Positions 25,771 through 34,625 of a DNA stretch of 64,000 bases are shown in pieces. Position 1 is the stretch's first letter. Each line of letters starts with the position of its first letter. Where the stretch lies: the NCBI RefSeq assembly GCF_013414345.1, contig NZ_CP058670.1, positions 1,426,001-1,490,000 of the forward strand, written 5' to 3'. The notes under the pieces were generated by a model. It did not search any database. It was given only the letters and a program-made list of their open reading frames with translations, and was not told the DNA's origin. The DNA is from Microcella indica (GTDB taxonomy: Bacteria; Actinomycetota; Actinomycetes; Actinomycetales; Microbacteriaceae). The translations under genes were made by a program, and so were the position numbers.

Positions 25771-27597
25771 GTGAAAGAATTCGTCGTCCCAGCAGTGGTG
25801 ACCGCAGACCCCGACGCCAACGCGTCAGATCTGCTCGTCGATCGCGTCGCCCTCGCCCCAGAAGGTGCACTCTTCTCGCTCCCCACCGCCGACGGCGGGT
25901 GGAGCGACGTAACGGCGCGCGAGTTCCACGACCAGGTCGTCGCCCTCGCCAAGGGCTTCATGGCGGCGGGAGTGAAGTCCGGCGACAAGATCGGCTTCAT
26001 GTGCAAGACGCGGTACGAGTGGACTCTCGTCGACTTCGCCACCTGGTTCGCGGGCGCCGCCCTCGTTCCCATCTACGAGACGAGCTCACCGAGCCAGATC
26101 CAGTACATCCTCGAGAACTCCGAGGCGAACCACATCATCGTCGAGACTGCGGAGCACTTCTCGCGCTTCGACGAGATCGCGGGCGATGTGACCGGCGTGG
26201 GCCACGTCTGGCAGATGCACCTCGGCGATCTCGAGAAGCTCGCGGGCTCGGGCCACGGCGTGAGCGACGAGGACCTCGAGACGCGGCGCACGACGGCGAA
26301 GGGTGCCGACCTCGCGACCCTCATCTACACCTCGGGATCAACCGGAACCCCCAAGGGGGTCGTGCTGACGCACTCGAACTTCGTCGAGCTTTGCCGCAAC
26401 TCCGCGATCGCGATGAAGGAGGTACTCGCTCCGGGTGCTTCGACGGTCCTCTTCATTACGACGGCGCACATTTTCGCGCGCCTCCTCTCGATCCTGTACG
26501 TGCACGGCGGAGTCCGCGTCGGCCATCAGGCCGACACCACGCAGCTCATGCCAGCGCTCGGATCCTTCAAACCTACCTTTTTGCTCGTCGTGCCGCGTGT
26601 GTTCGAGAAGGTGTACAACTCCGCGGAGCAGAAGGCGGAGGCGGGCGGCAGGGGCAAGATCTTCCGCAAGGCGGCCGACGTGGCAGTCGCCCACTCGCAA
26701 GCGCTCGACACCGGATCCGTACCGCTCGGGCTGCGTCTGCAGTTCGCGCTCTTCGACAGGCTCGTCTACAGCAAGCTTCGCAGCGCCATGGGCGGTAACG
26801 TCGTATACGCCATCAGCGGGTCGGCGCCCCTCGGTTTGCGCCTCGCGCACTTCTTCCGCAGCGTCGGAATCAGGATCCTCGAAGGCTACGGGCTCACCGA
26901 AACCACGGCGCCGGCGACCGTGAATCTCGTGGACCGCTTCAAGATCGGCACCACGGGGCCGGCGCTCCCGGGCGTGGGCATCAGGATCGACGAGGACGGC
27001 GAGATCCTCGTGTCAGGCATCAATGTCTTCGCCGGTTACTGGAAGAACGACGCTGCGACGGCCGAGGTCATGCAGGACGGCTGGTTCCGCACCGGGGATA
27101 TCGGTGCGCTCGATGACGATGGGTACCTGACGATCACAGGCCGCAAGAAGGAGATTCTCGTGACTGCGGGCGGCAAGAATGTCGCACCGGCCAGCCTCGA
27201 GGATCCTATTCGCTCGAACCCCATCATCAGTCAAGTGGTCGTGGTCGGCGACCAGAAGCCCTTCATCTCGGCGCTCGTCACCCTCGACAGCGAAATGTTG
27301 CCGACGTGGCTGAGCAATAATGACGAGAACCCCTCTATTTCTCTCGCCGATGCCGCCTCGAATCCCAAGGTCATCGCCGAGGTGCAGCGCGCCGTCGACG
27401 CGGCGAACAGCCGAGTGTCTCGCGCCGAATCGGTGCGCAAGTTCACCATTCTCGCGACCGACTTCACGGAGGCGAGCGGCCACCTCACACCCAAGCTGAG
27501 CATCAAGCGCCACGTCATCGCGGCCGACTTCGCCGACGTCATCGAGGGTATGTACTCCGGGTCTCCGCAGACGCAGGGCGTCTCCATCCAGCACTGA
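25771..27597 (+). CDS. fadD15: Long-chain acyl-CoA/acyl-AMP ligase, FadD15 type
   Basis: ANL-superfamily enzyme that activates fatty acids with ATP. The 608 residues have the AMP-binding P-loop LIYTSGSTGTPKGVV (about 184-198), LEGYGLTETTAPATVN, DGWFRTGDIGALDDDGYLTITGRKKE split across the hinge, and a C-terminal domain with LTPKLSIKR. The start was set at GTG 25771 after the strong AAAGGAG site. Some stretches (for example around 27300-27360) look lower in GC than neighbouring genes. Position matches Rv2187. It is monocistronic; the convergent neighbour is def. Confidence 0.94.
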   Translation: MKEFVVPAVVTADPDANASDLLVDRVALAPEGALFSLPTADGGWSDVTAREFHDQVVALAKGFMAAGVKSGDKIGFMCKTRYEWTLVDFATWFAGAALVPIYETSSPSQIQYILENSEANHIIVETAEHFSRFDEIAGDVTGVGHVWQMHLGDLEKLAGSGHGVSDEDLETRRTTAKGADLATLIYTSGSTGTPKGVVLTHSNFVELCRNSAIAMKEVLAPGASTVLFITTAHIFARLLSILYVHGGVRVGHQADTTQLMPALGSFKPTFLLVVPRVFEKVYNSAEQKAEAGGRGKIFRKAADVAVAHSQALDTGSVPLGLRLQFALFDRLVYSKLRSAMGGNVVYAISGSAPLGLRLAHFFRSVGIRILEGYGLTETTAPATVNLVDRFKIGTTGPALPGVGIRIDEDGEILVSGINVFAGYWKNDAATAEVMQDGWFRTGDIGALDDDGYLTITGRKKEILVTAGGKNVAPASLEDPIRSNPIISQVVVVGDQKPFISALVTLDSEMLPTWLSNNDENPSISLADAASNPKVIAEVQRAVDAANSRVSRAESVRKFTILATDFTEASGHLTPKLSIKRHVIAADFADVIEGMYSGSPQTQGVSIQH

Positions 27598-27651
27598 CGC
27601 AGGACGTTCCCATGCAGCACTGAGAGTCGCAGGCTACGCGAATGATTCGGG

Positions 27652-28149
27652 TCAGCGCCCGAACCACTCCGCGTCCCGCACGGCGCGCATGGCCTCACGT
27701 TTGACGTCGGGCTCGAGGCCCTCGATGTAGAGGCGTCCGCGCAGATGGTCGGTTTCGTGTTGCAGTGCTTGCGCGAGCAGGCCCTCTCCGCTCAGCTCGA
27801 CGGGCTCCCCCTCCAGATCGATGCCCGTGACGCGCGCCCAGGGGTGTCGCAGGCGGGGGAAGCCGAGCCCGGGAACGGAGAGGCAGCCTTCGTCGACCGG
27901 CTCGGCGTCGCCGCGCACCTCGGCGAGCTCGGGGTTGAGCACGTACCCGACGACTCCGTCGACGTTGTAGCTGAACGCGCGCAGCCCGACGCCGATCTGC
28001 GGCGCCGCGACGCCCGCTCGGCCGGGCACCTGGACGGTGTCGAGAAGGTCGGCCACGAGCATTCTCACGCGGTCATCGATCATCGTGATCGTGTCTGCGG
28101 GGCTGCGGAGGACGGGGTCGCCGAAGAGGCGGATGGGGCGGACGGTCAC
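27652..28149 (-). CDS. def: Peptide deformylase
   Basis: Metalloenzyme removing N-formyl from nascent proteins. With GTG 28149 the product is 165 residues and shows all three motifs: GVAAPQIG (46-53; motif I, usually GxGxAAxQ), EGCLS (87-91, metal Cys89) and QHETDH (130-135, metal His131/His135 with catalytic Glu132). Upstream reading to 28317 lies inside the MinD-like gene and is rejected. It begins 8 bases after the MinD-like stop, so the two are cotranscribed. A second def copy elsewhere is common in actinobacteria. Confidence 0.95.
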   Translation of the reverse strand: MTVRPIRLFGDPVLRSPADTITMIDDRVRMLVADLLDTVQVPGRAGVAAPQIGVGLRAFSYNVDGVVGYVLNPELAEVRGDAEPVDEGCLSVPGLGFPRLRHPWARVTGIDLEGEPVELSGEGLLAQALQHETDHLRGRLYIEGLEPDVKREAMRAVRDAEWFGR

Positions 28150-28156
28150 GTGCGGC

Positions 28157-29470
28157 TCAGACGCCGCGACGCTCGGGCATGCCCTCGGCGACGAGCGCGG
28201 CCAGCTCCCGCGCGGCCGAACGCGTGAGGGGACGCAGGGAGGCCCAGTTGATGACCGACCCCGAGGCGAGGTGCTCGTCATAGGGCATGCGCACGATCGC
28301 GCGGACGCGAGAGGCAAAGTGCGCCTCGATCTCCTCGAGCTTGACGAGGTTCGTGCCCTGCGTACCCGTGTTGATCGCGACGATCGCGGATCGGACGAGC
28401 TCGCCGTATCCGTTGGCCTCGAGCCAGGTGAGGGTCTCGGAGGCGAGCCGCGCCTCGTCGACGCTGCCGCCGGAGACGATGACGATGGAGTCGGCGCGGC
28501 GGAGGGTCGCGCGCATGACGGAGTGCACGATGCCCGTTCCGCAGTCGGTGAGCACGATCGAGTAGTAGCGCGCTGTGAGGTCGGCGACGACGTTGTAGTC
28601 GTTCTCGTCGAAAGCCTCGGAGAGCATCGGGTCGGTGTCGGAGGCGAGGATGTCGAGGCGCGTCTCGTCGCGGGAGACGAAGGTCGAGAAGTCGGTGAAG
28701 CCCGCGATGCTCGGCCCGCGGTTCACGAGGTCGCGCACGGTCGCGCGCGTCTGACGGGCGACGCGCTCGGAGAGCGTGCCGCGGTCGGGGTTGGCGTCGA
28801 TCGCGACGACGCGGTCGTCGCGCACGTCGGCGAGAGCCATGCCGAGGAGGGTCGTCACGGTCGTCTTGCCCACGCCGCCCTTGCGGGTCAGCACGGGCAC
28901 GAAGCGGGCGCCGCCGACGAACGGAGTGGCGATGCGCGCGTCGAGCTCTTTGCGCGCCCGCACTCGAGCAGAGTCGCCGACATGGACGAGGTGGAAGCTG
29001 AGCGTATAGGCGAGCCGCGGCCAGAACCCCTCCGGCGCCGGGCGGCGGCCGCGCGGGTGGTCGAGCAGGCGATCGGCGGTGAGCATGGCGGCCGTCTCGG
29101 GCCCCTCGCCCGTGCCGTCGAGGCGTTCGCGACGCGTCGTCGCCGAGGGCAGATCGAGAGCACCCGTGATGGGCTCCGCGGGCGTCACGGCGGCGAGGGC
29201 CTCGTCGGAGAGCGAGATGGTCGTCACGCCGGAGGAGAGAACCTGCACGACCGCGGGGTCGATCTCGTGCTCCGCGAGGGCGACAGCCTGCTCGTCCTCC
29301 GGCGCCTCATGCACGGGGGCCGGCAGTTCGACATCGATCGACATGCTCGGCGGCAGTGCCGCGGCGAGATCGCCGTCAGCGGTCGGCTCGCGCCCGTCGT
29401 CGACGGTGTACTCCTCGTCGACGCCGACGCGGGAGCCGCGCGACGATGTCGAGCGCTTGGCTGCAACCAC
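28157..29470 (-). CDS. MinD/ParA-like ATPase with long acidic N-terminal extension
   Basis: P-loop ATPase of 437 residues. The first about 190 are acidic, low-complexity and without a known domain; from about 195 there is RFVPVLTRKGGVGKTTVTTLL, the deviant Walker A (KGGVGKTT), DANPDRGTLSERV, LTDCGTGIVHSVMRATL (Walker B region) and SVDEARLASETLTWLE. This architecture resembles ATPases linked to type VII secretion (EspI-like) and other actinobacterial MinD proteins; no ESX genes are visible here, so its partner is unknown. GTG start has GGGGGAG upstream. It is upstream of def in one operon. Confidence 0.85.
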   Translation of the reverse strand: MVAAKRSTSSRGSRVGVDEEYTVDDGREPTADGDLAAALPPSMSIDVELPAPVHEAPEDEQAVALAEHEIDPAVVQVLSSGVTTISLSDEALAAVTPAEPITGALDLPSATTRRERLDGTGEGPETAAMLTADRLLDHPRGRRPAPEGFWPRLAYTLSFHLVHVGDSARVRARKELDARIATPFVGGARFVPVLTRKGGVGKTTVTTLLGMALADVRDDRVVAIDANPDRGTLSERVARQTRATVRDLVNRGPSIAGFTDFSTFVSRDETRLDILASDTDPMLSEAFDENDYNVVADLTARYYSIVLTDCGTGIVHSVMRATLRRADSIVIVSGGSVDEARLASETLTWLEANGYGELVRSAIVAINTGTQGTNLVKLEEIEAHFASRVRAIVRMPYDEHLASGSVINWASLRPLTRSAARELAALVAEGMPERRGV

Positions 29471-29533
29471 GAACTCCCCCTCGGTCAGTGAACGTGCTCG
29501 GTCGGCGACCGTGACAGAACACCACAGTCTACC

Positions 29534-29560
29534 GCCCTCCGCACTCGCGAAGCGGAGGGC
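29534..29560 (-). terminator. Hairpin after the pyruvate carboxylase gene
   Basis: GCCCTCCGC (29534-29542) pairs perfectly with GCGGAGGGC (29552-29560) across a 9-base loop, 15 bases after the pyc stop. The sequence after it on the minus strand is not U-rich, so it is a GC-rich hairpin rather than a classical intrinsic terminator. It separates pyc from the MinD-like gene. Confidence 0.55.
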
Positions 29561-29574
29561 CTCTCGGGTACCGC

Positions 29575-32500
29575 TCAGGCGTCGCCGACGACGACGAGCA
29601 GGTCACCCGCCTCCACCTGCTGCGTGGCCGGCACTGCGAGCCGCGAGACCGTGCCGGCGACGGGCGACGTGATCGCCGCTTCCATCTTCATGGCCTCGAT
29701 CGTGGCGACGCTCTGCCCCGCCTCGACCGTGTCGCCCTCCCCGACCTGCAGGGTGACGACACCGCTGAACGGTGCGGCGACATGGCCGGGCTGCGCGGGG
29801 TCCGCCTTCTCGGTCTTGGTGCTCTCGACCTCGATCGATCGATCGCGCACGAGCACCGGGCGCAGCTGGCCGTTGAGGGTCGCCATGACGGTGCGCATGC
29901 CCTTCTCGTCCGGCTCGCTGATCGCTTCGAGGACGACGAAGAGGCTCACGCCGGTCTCGATCTCGATCGTGTGCTCGACGCCGGGCTGGAGCCCGTAGAG
30001 GTAGTCGGGGGTGCGCAGCACCGAGAGGTCGCCGTACTGCTCCCGCACCTGCAGGAACTGCTGGGTGGGCTGGGCGAAGAGCAGCTGGTTGAGCATGAGG
30101 CGCCGGTCGTCGGTCTCCCCCGCGAGCTTGGTTCGCTGCTCATCGGTGAGCTCCGTCACACCGACCTTCGGCGTGCGGCCCTCGAGCACCTTGCTGCGGA
30201 AGGGCTCGGGCCAGCCGCCGGGCAGGTCTCCGAGCTCTCCCGCCATGAACCCGATGACCGAGTCGGGGATGTCGTACTTGCCGGGGTTCTCCTCGAAGTC
30301 GGCCGGGTCGGCTCCCGCCGCGGCCATCTGCAGGGCGAGATCGCCCACGACCTTGCTCGACGGCGTGACCTTCGTGGGGCGCCCCAGGATGCGGTTGGCC
30401 TCGGCGTACCAGTCCTCGATGAGCTCGAAGCGGTCGGCGAGGCCGAGCGCGGTCGCCTGCTGGCGCAGGTTCGAGAGCTGACCGCCGGGGATCTCGTGCT
30501 TGTAGACGCGCCCGGTCGGGCCGGCGAGACCCGACTCGAAGGGCTTGTAGGCCCTGCGGACGGCCTCCCAGTACGGTTCGAGATCGCTCACCGCCTGCAA
30601 CGGGATGCCCGTGTCGCGCTCGGTGTGCGCGAACGCCGCGACGAGGGCGGAGAGCGGCGGCTGGGAGGTGGTGCCCGCCATGGGCGCGCTCGCGGCATCC
30701 ACCGCGTCGGCGCCCGCGCGCGAGGCGGCGAGCAGGGTGGCCAGCTGGCCGCCGGCGGTGTCGTGCGTGTGCACGTGCACGGGCACGTCGAAGCGCTCGC
30801 GGAGAGCGCCGACGAGCGTCTCGGCCGCGCTCGCGCGCAGCAAGCCCGCCATGTCCTTGATGGCGAGGATGTGCGCGCCGGAGTCGACGATCTGCTCGGC
30901 GAGCCGCAAGTAGTAGTCGAGCGTGTAGAGGTCTTCGGCCGGGTCGAGCAAGTCGCCCGAGTAGCACATCGCGACCTCCGCGACCGTGGAGCCCGTGCCG
31001 AGCACGGCGTCGATCGCGGGGCGCATCTGGTCGACATCGTTGAGTGCGTCGAAGATGCGGAAGATGTCGATGCCGGTCTCGGCCGCCTCGGCCACGAACG
31101 CGTCGGTGACCTCGGTCGGGTACGGCGTGTAGCCGACCGTGTTGCGTCCGCGCAGCAGCATCTGGATCGCCACGTTGGGCAGCGCTGCGCGCATGGCCGC
31201 CAGACGCTGCCACGGGTCCTCGCCGAGGAAGCGCAGGGCGACGTCGTAGGTCGCTCCACCCCAGGCCTCGACGCTCAGCAGCTGGGGGGTCATGCGGGCG
31301 ACGTGCGGCATCACGGTCGTGAGGTCGGTCGTGCGCACGCGCGTCGCGAGCAGCGATTGGTGAGCATCCCGGAATGTCGTGTCGGTCACGGCGAGAGCGG
31401 TCTGCGCGCGGAGGTCCGCCGCGAACCCGGCGGGACCGAGTTCGAGCAGGCGCTGACGCGAGCCGCTCGGGGCCTCGGCCTCCAGGTCGACGGTCGGGAG
31501 CTTCACGGCCGGGTCGAGGATGCCCTCGCCGGGGCCGTTCGGCTGGTTCACCGTGACATCCGCGAGCCAGGTGAGCACCTTCGTGCCGCGGTCCTTCGAG
31601 GGGTTGGCGGTCACGAGCTCGGGGCGCTCGTCGATGAACGAGGTGCTCAGGTCGCCCGCGATGAACTCAGGGTCGTCGAGCACGGCCTGGAGGAACGGGA
31701 TGTTCGTGGTCACGCCGCGGATGCGGAACTCGGCGAGTCCTCGCCGAGCGCGCGAGACGGCAGCGGCGAAGTCCCGGCCGCGGCACGTCATCTTGGCGAG
31801 CATCGAGTCGAAGTGCGGAGAGATCTGGGCGCCGGAGGCGATCGTGCCGCCGTCGAGCCGCACTCCCGCACCGCCGGGCGAGCGGTAGGTCGTGATCTTG
31901 CCCGTGTCGGGGCGGAAGCCGCTCGCCGGATCCTCGGTCGTGATGCGGCACTGCAGGGCGGCGCCGCGCAGATGGATCTGCTCCTGCTGCAGCCCGAGCT
32001 CGGCAAGGGACTGGCCGTAGGCGATGCGCATCTGCGACTGCACGAGGTCGACGTCGGTGACCTCCTCGGTCACGGTGTGCTCGACCTGGATGCGCGGGTT
32101 CATCTCGATGAAGACGTGCTCGCCCTTGCGCTCCCCCGCCGTGTCGAGGAGGAACTCGACCGTGCCGGCGTTGACGTAGCCGATCGACTTCGCGAACGCG
32201 ATCGCGTCGCGGTACATGGCCTGACGCACGTCCTCGTCGAGGTTCGGCGCCGGGGCGATCTCGACGACCTTCTGGTGCCGTCGCTGCACGGAGCAGTCGC
32301 GCTCGAAGAGGTGCACGGTCTCGCCGCTCGAGTCGGCGAGAATCTGCACCTCGATGTGACGGGGGCGCACGACGGCCTGCTCGACGAACATCGTCGCGTC
32401 GCCGAACGCGCTGTCGGCCTCGCGCATAGCGGCCTCGAGCGCTTCCTTGAGGTCCTCCCGCTTCTCGACACGGCGCATCCCTCGACCGCCGCCGCCCGCG

Positions 32501-32979
32501 ACAGCCTTCGCGAAGATGGGGAAGCCGATGTCGTCGGCGGCGTCGAGGAGCACCTGCATGTCGGTGGTCGCCGGGGACGACTTCAGCACGGGCACACCCG
32601 CGGCGATCGCCTTCTCCTTCGCCGTGACCTTGTTGCCCGCCATCTCGAGCACCGAGCGGGGCGGCCCTATGAAGGCGATGCCCGCGTCGGCGGCCGCCTG
32701 CGCGAGGTCGGGGTTCTCGCTGAGGAAGCCGTAGCCGGGGTAGATGGCGTCGGCACCCGATTCCTTCGCCACACGGATGATCTCGCTCACGTCGAGGTAC
32801 GCCCGCACGGGGTGGCCCTCCTCGCCGATCTGGTACGCCTCGTCGGCCTTGAGTCGATGCATCGAGTTGCGATCCTCGAAAGGGAAGACGGCGACCGTCT
32901 TCGCGCCCAGCTCGTACGCGGCGCGGAAGGCGCGGATCGCGATCTCGCCGCGGTTGGCTACCAGGATCTTGCGGAACAT
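29575..32979 (-). CDS. pyc: Pyruvate carboxylase
   Basis: Biotin enzyme making oxaloacetate from pyruvate and bicarbonate. The 1134-residue protein contains the biotin carboxylase part (1 to about 450: ILVANRGEIAIRAFRAA, AVAGGGGRGMRRV, FIEMNPRIQVEHTVTEEV), the carboxyltransferase part (about 530-1000: DTTFRDAHQSLLATRVRT, EAWGGATYDVALRFL, KDMAGLL, HTHDTAGG) and a C-terminal biotinyl domain with AMKM, biotin on K1098. Length is typical. ATG follows GAAAGGA with 5-base spacing. It is divergent from the ParA gene. Confidence 0.98.
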   Translation of the reverse strand: MFRKILVANRGEIAIRAFRAAYELGAKTVAVFPFEDRNSMHRLKADEAYQIGEEGHPVRAYLDVSEIIRVAKESGADAIYPGYGFLSENPDLAQAAADAGIAFIGPPRSVLEMAGNKVTAKEKAIAAGVPVLKSSPATTDMQVLLDAADDIGFPIFAKAVAGGGGRGMRRVEKREDLKEALEAAMREADSAFGDATMFVEQAVVRPRHIEVQILADSSGETVHLFERDCSVQRRHQKVVEIAPAPNLDEDVRQAMYRDAIAFAKSIGYVNAGTVEFLLDTAGERKGEHVFIEMNPRIQVEHTVTEEVTDVDLVQSQMRIAYGQSLAELGLQQEQIHLRGAALQCRITTEDPASGFRPDTGKITTYRSPGGAGVRLDGGTIASGAQISPHFDSMLAKMTCRGRDFAAAVSRARRGLAEFRIRGVTTNIPFLQAVLDDPEFIAGDLSTSFIDERPELVTANPSKDRGTKVLTWLADVTVNQPNGPGEGILDPAVKLPTVDLEAEAPSGSRQRLLELGPAGFAADLRAQTALAVTDTTFRDAHQSLLATRVRTTDLTTVMPHVARMTPQLLSVEAWGGATYDVALRFLGEDPWQRLAAMRAALPNVAIQMLLRGRNTVGYTPYPTEVTDAFVAEAAETGIDIFRIFDALNDVDQMRPAIDAVLGTGSTVAEVAMCYSGDLLDPAEDLYTLDYYLRLAEQIVDSGAHILAIKDMAGLLRASAAETLVGALRERFDVPVHVHTHDTAGGQLATLLAASRAGADAVDAASAPMAGTTSQPPLSALVAAFAHTERDTGIPLQAVSDLEPYWEAVRRAYKPFESGLAGPTGRVYKHEIPGGQLSNLRQQATALGLADRFELIEDWYAEANRILGRPTKVTPSSKVVGDLALQMAAAGADPADFEENPGKYDIPDSVIGFMAGELGDLPGGWPEPFRSKVLEGRTPKVGVTELTDEQRTKLAGETDDRRLMLNQLLFAQPTQQFLQVREQYGDLSVLRTPDYLYGLQPGVEHTIEIETGVSLFVVLEAISEPDEKGMRTVMATLNGQLRPVLVRDRSIEVESTKTEKADPAQPGHVAAPFSGVVTLQVGEGDTVEAGQSVATIEAMKMEAAITSPVAGTVSRLAVPATQQVEAGDLLVVVGDA

Positions 32980-33094
32980 CTTGTCCTTTCGCGGGCGGCG
33001 CAGGGCGAACCCTGGAAGCCGCCTGACGGTGGGGGCGGATAGCGTCGGCGCGGATGCACGCGACTCCAGACTAGTAAAGGTAGGGTCGGTGTTC

Positions 33095-33898
33095 GTGCAC
33101 GTACTCAGCATCAGCTCCCTGAAGGGAGGCGTGGGCAAGACCACCGTCACCCTCGGCCTCGCGTCAGCGGCGTTCGCTCGGGGCTTGCGCACCCTCATCG
33201 TCGACCTCGACCCGCAGTCCGACGCCTCGACGGGCATGGACATCCAGGTTGCGGGCCACCTCACGATCGCCGACGTGCTGGGGGCACCCAAGGAGCGCAC
33301 GGTGCGGCAGGCGATCGCCCCGAGCGGCTGGACGCGGGGGCGCCCCGGCACGGTCGACGTGCTCATCGGGAGCCCGAGTGCCATCAACTTCGACGGCCCG
33401 CACCCGAGCATCCGGGAGATCTGGAAGCTCGAGGAGGCGCTCGCCCACGTGGAGGCCGACTACGACCTCGTGCTCGTCGACTGCGCTCCCTCTCTCAACG
33501 CGCTCACGCGCACGGCGTGGGCGGCGAGCGACCGGGTGGTCGTCGTCACCGAGCCCGGCCTGTTCTCGGTTGCGGCCGCCGATCGTGCTCTGCGGGCGAT
33601 CGAGGAGATCCGCCGCGGGCTCTCCCCCCGCCTGCAGCCTCTCGGCATCATCGTCAATCGCGCTCGCGTGCAATCACTCGAGCACCAGTTCCGCATCAAG
33701 GAGCTGCGCGACATGTTCGGCCCGCTCGTGCTCGCCCCCCAGCTTCCCGAGCGCACGTCTCTGCAGCAGGCTCAGGGCGCGGCGAAGCCCCTGCACATGT
33801 GGCCGGGAGACAGCGCGCTCGAGATGGCGCGCAACTTCGACCAGCTGCTCGACCGCGTCATGCGCACGGGCCGGCTGGGCGAGTACGCGGCAGGCTAG
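33095..33898 (+). CDS. ParA family chromosome/plasmid partition-type ATPase
   Basis: 267-residue ATPase beginning HVLSISSLKGGVGKTTVTLGLASAA, with deviant Walker A KGGVGKTT, DLDPQSDASTGMDI, Walker B YDLVLVDCAPSL and VVVTEPGLFSVAAADRAL. It is a Soj-like orphan: no ParB gene is next to it and this is not the oriC region, so the cargo is unknown. GTG 33095 is preferred because AGGG lies 9 bases upstream; GTG 33089 would add two residues. It is transcribed towards the merR gene across a heptamer repeat. Confidence 0.92.
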   Translation: MHVLSISSLKGGVGKTTVTLGLASAAFARGLRTLIVDLDPQSDASTGMDIQVAGHLTIADVLGAPKERTVRQAIAPSGWTRGRPGTVDVLIGSPSAINFDGPHPSIREIWKLEEALAHVEADYDLVLVDCAPSLNALTRTAWAASDRVVVVTEPGLFSVAAADRALRAIEEIRRGLSPRLQPLGIIVNRARVQSLEHQFRIKELRDMFGPLVLAPQLPERTSLQQAQGAAKPLHMWPGDSALEMARNFDQLLDRVMRTGRLGEYAAG

Positions 33899-33910
33899 CG
33901 CGCGCCGTCG

Positions 33911-33945
33911 GGCTCGAGGCTCGAGGCTCGAGGCTCGAGACTCGA
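33911..33945. repeat. Tandem heptamer repeat (GGCTCGA, five copies)
   Basis: Four exact GGCTCGA units and one GACTCGA unit lie head to tail in the short spacer between the convergent parA and merR genes. CTCGAG is self-complementary, so the array can also fold. It looks like a short VNTR that could vary between strains. No coding effect is visible. Confidence 0.85.
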
Positions 33946-33961
33946 GGGGGATGGTCGCGGC

Positions 33962-34507
33962 TCAGCTCGCGCGGGTGGACCGCCGCGCGGCGAGCTCGTC
34001 CTGCGGGTCGGCCGCGGGCGTCGAGTCGAGGTCGACGAGGCTCGACTCGACTTCGCGCAGCACCTTGCCCACGGCGATGCCGAACACGCCCTGGCCGCGG
34101 CTCACGAGGTCGATGACCTCGTCATCGCTCGTGCACAGGTAGACGCTCGCACCATCGCTCATGAGCGTCGTCTGCGCGAGATCGTTGACGCCGGCCTCGC
34201 GCAACTGGTTGACGGCCGTGCGGATCTGCTGCAGCGAGATGCCGGTGTCGAGGAGCCGCTTGACGAGCTTGAGCACGAGGATGTCGCGGAAGCCGTAGAG
34301 GCGCTGCGTGCCCGACCCGGAGGCACCACGCACGGTGGGCTCGACGAGCTCGGTGCGCGCCCAGTAGTCGAGCTGCCGGTAGGAGATGCCGGCGGCACGA
34401 GCGGCGACCGCTCCGCGGTAGCCGGCCTGGTCATCGAGCTCGGGCAGACCGTCGGTGAACAGCAGCCCGAGGTCGTACCGCTCTGCACGGCCGCTGACGT
34501 CGCCCAT
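33962..34507 (-). CDS. MerR-family regulator, Rv1830 type
   Basis: 181-residue regulator. The MerR HTH is at about 29-55 (GYRGAVAARAAGISYRQLDYW), followed by SGSGTQRLYGFRDILVLKLVKRLLDTGISLQQIRTAV in two blocks, and a C-terminal ligand-like domain with LMSDGASVYLCTS and GQGVFGIAVGKV. This is the Rv1830/cg1633 family, a regulator of growth and division in mycobacteria. It is co-oriented with ftsR and garA but without the bifunctional-nuclease gene that lies between them in M. tuberculosis. An operator-like motif shared with ftsZ lies 12 bases upstream, suggesting autoregulation. Confidence 0.92.
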   Translation of the reverse strand: MGDVSGRAERYDLGLLFTDGLPELDDQAGYRGAVAARAAGISYRQLDYWARTELVEPTVRGASGSGTQRLYGFRDILVLKLVKRLLDTGISLQQIRTAVNQLREAGVNDLAQTTLMSDGASVYLCTSDDEVIDLVSRGQGVFGIAVGKVLREVESSLVDLDSTPAADPQDELAARRSTRAS

Positions 34508-34518
34508 TGCCCCACCTA

Positions 34519-34534
34519 ACCTTCATGTTGAACG
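34519..34534. promoter_or_regulatory. Operator-like motif upstream of the Rv1830-like gene (matches the ftsZ leader)
   Basis: ACCTTC-ATG-TTGAACG on the plus strand aligns base for base with ACCTTC-TAC-TTGAAGG at 3046-3062 except in the 3-base centre and one outer base. It overlaps the ribosome-binding region of the merR gene, so binding would repress. The regulator could be either MerR protein encoded here; this is inference. Confidence 0.4.
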
Positions 34535-34625
34535 TGACAGTTGCTGTCCCGTCGTTCACAGTAGCGACCCGTCCCGCGTCGATCGGAGACATTCGCTCGG
34601 ACACGTCGGCGTGTCGGGGCCCTTG

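Noticed and set aside
29782-33042. Plus-strand open frame of over 1000 codons opposite pyruvate carboxylase
   Set aside because: Its translation is rich in Arg, His and Gly and has no motif; the opposite strand carries a complete pyruvate carboxylase. Long antisense frames are expected in a genome of this GC content.
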